Positions 59,202 to 64,000 of a stretch of DNA of 64,000 nucleotides are shown piece after piece; within the stretch, counting starts at the first letter, position 1; each line of letters opens with the position of its first letter. The DNA is from Xanthomonas campestris pv. badrii. GTDB lineage: Bacteria; Pseudomonadota; Gammaproteobacteria; Xanthomonadales; Xanthomonadaceae. The position numbers and the translations under genes are program-made. The stretch is from the NCBI RefSeq assembly GCF_012848175.1, contig NZ_CP051651.1:2542001-2606000 (forward strand), given 5' to 3'. The notes under the pieces were generated by a model that did no database searches, was not told the DNA's origin, and saw nothing but the letters and a program-made list of their open reading frames with translations.

Positions 59202-60532
59202 GCGGCCACTCCGACTTGCGTGTCGACGATCGAACGACCGTTGACGATGTAGTACTCGAACTCGTCCCAGAACTGGCGCAGGAAGCCTTGGATCGGCCAC
59301 GCCGCCGCTTCACCGAACGCGCAGATGGTGTGGCCTTCGATCTGGCCGGCGACGGTGCGCAGCTGATGCAGGTCTTCCATCGTGGCCTTGCCGGCAACGA
59401 TGCGCTCCAGCACGCGGTGCATCCAGCCGGTACCTTCGCGGCACGGGGTGCACTGGCCGCAGGATTCCTTGTGGAAGAACTGCGAGATGCGGCAGGCGAA
59501 ACGCACGCAGCAGACGCTATCGTCCAGCACCACGATGGCGCCCGAACCCAAGCCGGTGCCCAGCGCACGCAAGGTGTCGTAATCCATCGGCAGGCCAGCG
59601 ACCTGGTCGGCCTTCAGCACCGGCATCGACACACCGCCGGGCACCACGCCCTTGAGGGTGCGACCCGGGCGCAGACCACCGGCCATTTCCAGCAGTTCGT
59701 CGAAGGTGGTGCCGAGCGGCACTTCGAAGTTGCCGCCCTTCTGCACGCAGCCGGACACCGAGAAGATCTTCGGGCCGCCGTTCTTGGTCTTGCTCAGGCC
59801 GAGGAACCACTCCGGGCCGTTGCGAATGATCGCCGGCACCGACGCATAGGTCTCGGTGTTGTTGATGGTGGTCGGCTTGCCGTACAGGCCGAAATTGGCC
59901 GGGAACGGCGGCTTGTAGCGTGGCTGGCCTTTCTTGCCTTCCAGCGATTCCATCAATGCGGTTTCTTCGCCGCAGATGTAGGCGCCGGCGCCCAGCGCAC
60001 CGTAGATATCGATATCCACGCCGCTGCCGAGGATGTTCTTGCCCAACCAGCCATTGGCGTAGGCATCGGCCAGCGCCAGCTCGAAGTGCTCGAACGGCTC
60101 ATGGTGGAACTCGCCACGCAGGTAGTTGTAGCCCACGGTCGAACCGGTGGCGTAGCAGGCGATCGCCATGCCCTCCACCACCGAGTGCGGGTTGTAACGC
60201 AGGATGTCGCGGTCCTTGCAGGTGCCCGGCTCGGATTCGTCCGAGTTGCACAGGATGTACTTCTGCATCGTGCCCTTGGGCATGAACGACCACTTCAACC
60301 CGGTCGGGAAGCCCGCGCCGCCGCGGCCGCGCAGGTTCGACGCCTTGACCATCTCGATGACGTCGGCCGGCGGAATCTTTTCTTCCAGGATCTTGCGCAG
60401 CGCGGCGTAGCCACCGGTCTTGAGGTAGCTCTCGTACGACCACGGGGTGTCGTAGTGCAGGGTCGTGTAGACGACCTGATGCGGCAACGGCGCCGGACCG
60501 ACCGGACCTGTAGGTGCGTGATGATGTGCCAT
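59198..60532 (-). CDS. nuoF: NADH:quinone oxidoreductase subunit F
   Basis: 444 residues. The FMN/NADH site is [17 protein letters not shown] and [19 protein letters not shown]. The C-terminal 4Fe-4S motif is [13 protein letters not shown] His-containing N-terminus (MAHHHAPTG) precedes the core. It accepts electrons from NADH together with NuoE. It starts 3 nt after the nuoE stop. Confidence 0.98.
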   Translation of the reverse strand: MAHHHAPTGPVGPAPLPHQVVYTTLHYDTPWSYESYLKTGGYAALRKILEEKIPPADVIEMVKASNLRGRGGAGFPTGLKWSFMPKGTMQKYILCNSDESEPGTCKDRDILRYNPHSVVEGMAIACYATGSTVGYNYLRGEFHHEPFEHFELALADAYANGWLGKNILGSGVDIDIYGALGAGAYICGEETALMESLEGKKGQPRYKPPFPANFGLYGKPTTINNTETYASVPAIIRNGPEWFLGLSKTKNGGPKIFSVSGCVQKGGNFEVPLGTTFDELLEMAGGLRPGRTLKGVVPGGVSMPVLKADQVAGLPMDYDTLRALGTGLGSGAIVVLDDSVCCVRFACRISQFFHKESCGQCTPCREGTGWMHRVLERIVAGKATMEDLHQLRTVAGQIEGHTICAFGEAAAWPIQGFLRQFWDEFEYYIVNGRSIVDTQVGVAA

Positions 60533-60535
60533 GTC

Positions 60536-61063
60536 TTATTCCAGCCCGTCCAGCAGCGCGTCGACCTTCTCTTTCGTCAGGTGCTCGTGGTAATGGCCGT
60601 TGATGACCATCATCGGCGCTGCGGAGCAGGCCGCCAGGCACTCTTCTTCGCGCTTGAGGTAGACGCGGCCATCGGCCGTCGACTGACCCAGCTTGCAACC
60701 CAGCTTCTTTTCCGCGTGCGCCAGCAGATCTTCGGCGCCGTTGAGCCAGCAGCTGATGTTGGTGCAGAACGCCACATTGTGGCGGCCGACCTTTTCGGTC
60801 TCGAACATCGAGTAGAAGCTGGCGACCTCGTAGGCCCACACCGGCGGCAGTTCCAGGTACTTGGCCACGCCGACGATCAACTCGTCGGTCAGCCAGCCCT
60901 GGTTCTGTTCCTGCGCAGCGTGCAGGCCCTGCAACACGGCCGACCGCTTGCGGTCGGGCGGGAACTTGCTCAGCCAATGATCGATGTGCGCGCGCGTCTT
61001 GTCGCTCAGCACCACCTGCGGATCGACGTCGCGCGCCGCTTCGAAATTACCCGTCGCCTTCAT
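60536..61063 (-). CDS. nuoE: NADH:quinone oxidoreductase subunit E (2Fe-2S)
   Basis: 175 residues, thioredoxin-like 2Fe-2S protein. The four cluster Cys lie in [10 protein letters not shown] and [11 protein letters not shown]. An N-terminal helical bundle contains [19 protein letters not shown]. Partner of NuoF. It overlaps the nuoD stop by four bases. Confidence 0.98.
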   Translation of the reverse strand: MKATGNFEAARDVDPQVVLSDKTRAHIDHWLSKFPPDRKRSAVLQGLHAAQEQNQGWLTDELIVGVAKYLELPPVWAYEVASFYSMFETEKVGRHNVAFCTNISCWLNGAEDLLAHAEKKLGCKLGQSTADGRVYLKREEECLAACSAAPMMVINGHYHEHLTKEKVDALLDGLE

Positions 61064-62367
61064 CGGTCAACCTCACCGAAAACCAAATCGTAAGTACCGA
61101 TCATCGCCACGACGTCGGCCAGCAGATAGCCACGCACCACCGCGTCCATCGACGACAGATGCGCAAAGCCCGGCGCGCGCAGATGCACGCGGAACGGCTT
61201 GTTGGCGCCATCGGACATCAGGTAGCAGCCGAACTCGCCCTTGGGCGCTTCGACCGCGCTATAGGTTTCGCCGGCCGGCACGCAATAGCCTTCACTGAAC
61301 AGCTTGAAGTGATGGATCAGCGCTTCCATGTCGTCCTTCATGCCTTCGCGGCTGGGCGGAGCGACCTTGAAATTGGGCACCATGACCGGGCCGGGGTTGG
61401 CCTTGAGCCACTTCACGCACTGCTTGATGATGCGGTTGGACTCGCGCATCTCGGCCACGCGGACCAGATAGCGGTCGTAGCAGTCGCCGTTGGTGCCGAC
61501 CGGGACATCGAACTCCACTGCGTCGTACTTGGCGTATGGCTGCTTCTTGCGCAGATCCCATTCGATACCCGAACCACGCAGCATCGGACCGGTCATGCCC
61601 CAGGCACGCGCCAGATCCGGGCTGATGATGCCCACATCCACGGTGCGCTGCTTCCAGATGCGGTTGTCGGTCAGCAGGGTTTCGTATTCGTCCACACGCG
61701 ACGGGAAGGTGTTGGTGAACTCCTCGAGGAAGTCCAGCATGCTGCCTTCGCGACCGGCGTTGCGCTTCTTCAGCGCCCCGCCCTTGTGCCAGCGCGATTC
61801 CTTGTACTGCGGCATGCGATCGGGCAGATCGCGGTAGACGCCACCCGGGCGGTAATAAGCCGCGTGCATGCGCGCGCCGCTGACCGCCTCGTACACGTCC
61901 ATCAATTCTTCGCGCTCGCGGAATGCGTACAGCATCACCGCCATCGCGCCCAGATCGAGTGCGTTGGAACCGACCCACATCAGGTGGTTCTTGATGCGGG
62001 TGATCTCGTCGAACATGGTGCGGATGTACTGCGCACGCTCGGGCGCTTCGATTCCCATCAGGGACTCGATCGCGCGCACATAGGCGTGCTCGTTGCACAT
62101 CATCGACACGTAGTCCAGACGGTCCATGTATGGCACCGACTGGTTGAACGGCTTTGACTCGGCCAGCTTCTCGGTGCCACGGTGCAGCAGGCCGATATGC
62201 GGATCGGCACGCACCACGGTTTCGCCGTCCATTTCCAGGATCAGGCGCAACACACCGTGCGCCGCAGGATGCTGCGGGCCGAAGTTCATCGTGTAATTGC
62301 GGATTTCCTGCTTGCTTTCGACAGGATTGCTCGCGAAGGCATCGGTTGCCTGGCGGAACTCACTCAC
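61060..62367 (-). CDS. nuoD: NADH:quinone oxidoreductase subunit D
   Basis: 435 residues. Conserved [26 protein letters not shown] and the C-terminal [35 protein letters not shown]. It forms the quinone pocket with NuoB. It is separate from NuoC here, unlike the fused NuoCD of E. coli. Confidence 0.98.
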   Translation of the reverse strand: MSEFRQATDAFASNPVESKQEIRNYTMNFGPQHPAAHGVLRLILEMDGETVVRADPHIGLLHRGTEKLAESKPFNQSVPYMDRLDYVSMMCNEHAYVRAIESLMGIEAPERAQYIRTMFDEITRIKNHLMWVGSNALDLGAMAVMLYAFREREELMDVYEAVSGARMHAAYYRPGGVYRDLPDRMPQYKESRWHKGGALKKRNAGREGSMLDFLEEFTNTFPSRVDEYETLLTDNRIWKQRTVDVGIISPDLARAWGMTGPMLRGSGIEWDLRKKQPYAKYDAVEFDVPVGTNGDCYDRYLVRVAEMRESNRIIKQCVKWLKANPGPVMVPNFKVAPPSREGMKDDMEALIHHFKLFSEGYCVPAGETYSAVEAPKGEFGCYLMSDGANKPFRVHLRAPGFAHLSSMDAVVRGYLLADVVAMIGTYDLVFGEVDR

Positions 62368-63116
62368 TTGGCAGTCTCCGACTTGCCCACTTCACCGGCG
62401 GCAGTCTCATAACGGGCGTCGTCGCGGATCACGCGCGGCACGCCGACGCGTGGCTCGACCGAGGTCACCGGCTCGTACACCACGCGCTTGCGCTCTTCGT
62501 CGTAACGCACTTCGACGTTGCCGATCAGCGGGAAATCCTTGCGGAACGGATGGCCGACGAATCCATAGTCGGTCAGGATGCGGCGCAGGTCCGGGTGACC
62601 ATCGAACACGATGCCGAACAGGTCGAAGGCTTCGCGCTCGAACCAGTTCACGCCCGGCCAGATGTCGGTCACCGACGCCACCACCGGCACCTGCTCGTCC
62701 GGTGCGTAGCAACGCACGCGCAGACGTTGGTTGTGCTGGTAGGAAATCAGCTGCGCGACCACCGCGAAGCGCTGCTTGGGCAGCTGCTGCGGCTGCGCGC
62801 CGTCGGAGCTTTCCTGGCTGGGGAACTCACCCCAGGCAAAACGGCCGACCGCCTTGCCTTCGACGCCGCGGCTGAAGCCCTGCGAGGACACGTCGGCGGT
62901 GTCCCACTCGGCACTGCCATAACCCAGGTAATCGACGCCGCACAGGTCGCTGAGCTGTTCGAAACCAAGCTCGTCGCGCAGCGCAAGACAGGTGGCGTGC
63001 CAATCGGCGGCAGCGACTTCCAGCGTCACTTCGCCGCGCGGCAGGGCCACGGCGATCTGCGCACCAGCGAAACGTGCCGCAAGTCGGTCAGTGAAGGAAG
63101 ATGCTTGCTCTGCCAT
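62364..63116 (-). CDS. nuoC: NADH:quinone oxidoreductase subunit C
   Basis: 250 residues. The 30-kDa subunit signature [22 protein letters not shown] is followed by [13 protein letters not shown]. An insertion between the N-terminal fold and the signature contains Ser/Gln-rich sequence. A scaffold subunit of the quinone module, encoded as its own gene. Confidence 0.97.
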   Translation of the reverse strand: MAEQASSFTDRLAARFAGAQIAVALPRGEVTLEVAAADWHATCLALRDELGFEQLSDLCGVDYLGYGSAEWDTADVSSQGFSRGVEGKAVGRFAWGEFPSQESSDGAQPQQLPKQRFAVVAQLISYQHNQRLRVRCYAPDEQVPVVASVTDIWPGVNWFEREAFDLFGIVFDGHPDLRRILTDYGFVGHPFRKDFPLIGNVEVRYDEERKRVVYEPVTSVEPRVGVPRVIRDDARYETAAGEVGKSETAK

Positions 63117-63152
63117 GGGGGCTTGGCTGCTCTCGGTAGGAGAAGACGGGTG

Positions 63153-63707
63153 TCAGCGTGCGATCGTCTGGGTTCGCCAGATCTTCTTCTGCAGCTGCAG
63201 GATGCCGTAGACCAGCGCCTCGGCGGTCGGCGGGCAGCCCGGGACATAGATGTCCACCGGCACGATGCGGTCGCAACCGCGCACCACCGAATACGAATAG
63301 TGATAGTAGCCGCCGCCATTGGCGCAGCTGCCCATCGAGATGACCCACTTCGGATCCGGCATCTGGTCGTAGACCTTGCGCAGCGCCGGGGCCATCTTGT
63401 TGACCAGCGTGCCGGCCACGATCATCACGTCGGACTGGCGCGGCGACGGGCGGAACACCACGCCGTAGCGGTCGAGGTCCAGACGCGCGGCGCCGGCATG
63501 CATCATCTCGACCGCGCAGCACGCCAGGCCAAAGGTCATCGGCCACATCGAGCCGGTGCGTGCCCAGTTCAGCAGCGCGTCGACACTGGTGGTCACGTAG
63601 CCCTTTTCCAGCAGCGGGTTTTCGCCTTCCGGGCGCAGGATGTCTTCCACCCGGCCTTCCGGCATCGGGTTGGTCATCAGACGATCCAGGGTCTGAATCA
63701 CTCCCAT
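63153..63707 (-). CDS. nuoB: NADH:quinone oxidoreductase subunit B (cluster N2)
   Basis: 184 residues from ATG 63707, overlapping the end of nuoA by 10 bases. The N2 cluster Cys are in [20 protein letters not shown] and [10 protein letters not shown]. It delivers electrons to quinone. The longer upstream ORF is shadow of nuoA. Confidence 0.98.
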   Translation of the reverse strand: MGVIQTLDRLMTNPMPEGRVEDILRPEGENPLLEKGYVTTSVDALLNWARTGSMWPMTFGLACCAVEMMHAGAARLDLDRYGVVFRPSPRQSDVMIVAGTLVNKMAPALRKVYDQMPDPKWVISMGSCANGGGYYHYSYSVVRGCDRIVPVDIYVPGCPPTAEALVYGILQLQKKIWRTQTIAR

Positions 63708-64000
63708 TCCAGCGCTCCCTTCTTCCACACGTAGATAAAGCCGAGGAACAACATGCCGACGAACAGCCCCATGGTGACCAGCGAGCGTGCGCCGATCTCC
63801 ATGAACACCTGCGTCCACGGCACGATGAAGATGATTTCCAGGTCGAACACGATGAACTGGATCGCAATGAGGTAGTAGCGCACATCGAACTTCATGCGCG
63901 CGTCTTCGAATGCCTCGAAGCCACACTCGTACGGCGAGAGCTTGCGCGGGTCCGGGCTACGCGGACCGAGGAATCGACCGACCAACATCAGCACGATGCC
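63698..64000 (-). CDS. nuoA: NADH:quinone oxidoreductase subunit A (partial at right edge)
   Basis: About 100 C-terminal residues; the start is beyond the window, because the frame stays open to 64000 and the first visible residues already belong to the end of transmembrane helix 1. Family motif [26 protein letters not shown] followed by two helices. First gene of the nuo operon, so the operon promoter is outside the window. Confidence 0.96.
   Translation of the reverse strand, partial: GIVLMLVGRFLGPRSPDPRKLSPYECGFEAFEDARMKFDVRYYLIAIQFIVFDLEIIFIVPWTQVFMEIGARSLVTMGLFVGMLFLGFIYVWKKGALEWE

Overview
The window looks like a chromosomal segment of a Xanthomonas (Gammaproteobacteria, Lysobacterales). 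The evidence is the high GC content, the X-T4SS (antibacterial type IV secretion) cluster with a VirB7 that carries an extra N0-like domain, an effector with a C-terminal XVIPCD secretion domain, the PilE/PilY1/PilX/PilW/PilV/FimT order, and the style of the intergenic repeats. Almost every gene is on the minus strand. Species cannot be fixed from this sequence.

Region 1 (1-16635) is the accessory region. Read on the minus strand it runs virB7-8-9-10-11-1-2-3-4-5-6 without virD4. After virB6 come a DUF4189 protein, an LprI-like lipoprotein (likely immunity) and a peptidoglycan-hydrolase effector with an XVIPCD tail. Then there is a second, N-terminally truncated virB6, a second DUF4189 gene, and an FG-GAP-type lipoprotein cut by the window edge. 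The repeated virB6-DUF4189 units flanking different immunity/effector contents suggest a modular effector cassette array. The 1.2 kb between virB7 and tRNA-Val holds a long leader and at most two small ORFs.

Region 2 (16636-28300) has tRNA-Val, uvrB, an orphan FimT-like pseudopilin with an unusual Gln at position 5, tRNA-Asn, and the minor-pilin operon fimT-pilV-pilW-pilX-pilY1-pilE. The 5' part of pilY1 looks AT-richer than its 3' part. ppnN (LOG-family nucleotide nucleosidase) follows.

Region 3 (28300-38770) contains an Oar-like TonB-dependent receptor, a translationally coupled grxD-SDR-marC operon, a divergent Fe-superoxide dismutase with altered gateway residues, purE-purK, a Trm112/YcaR-like gene overlapping nadC, and a secreted DUF2272 protein.

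Region 4 (38770-49250) begins with a 135-bp tandem repeat array. It continues with the conserved tRNA-fMet / rimP-nusA-infB-rbfA-truB-rpsO-pnp block for translation and RNA turnover, with several intrinsic terminators. Region 5 (49247-64000) is the complete nuoB-nuoN part of respiratory complex I plus most of nuoA, in the canonical A-to-N order, tightly packed with start/stop overlaps.
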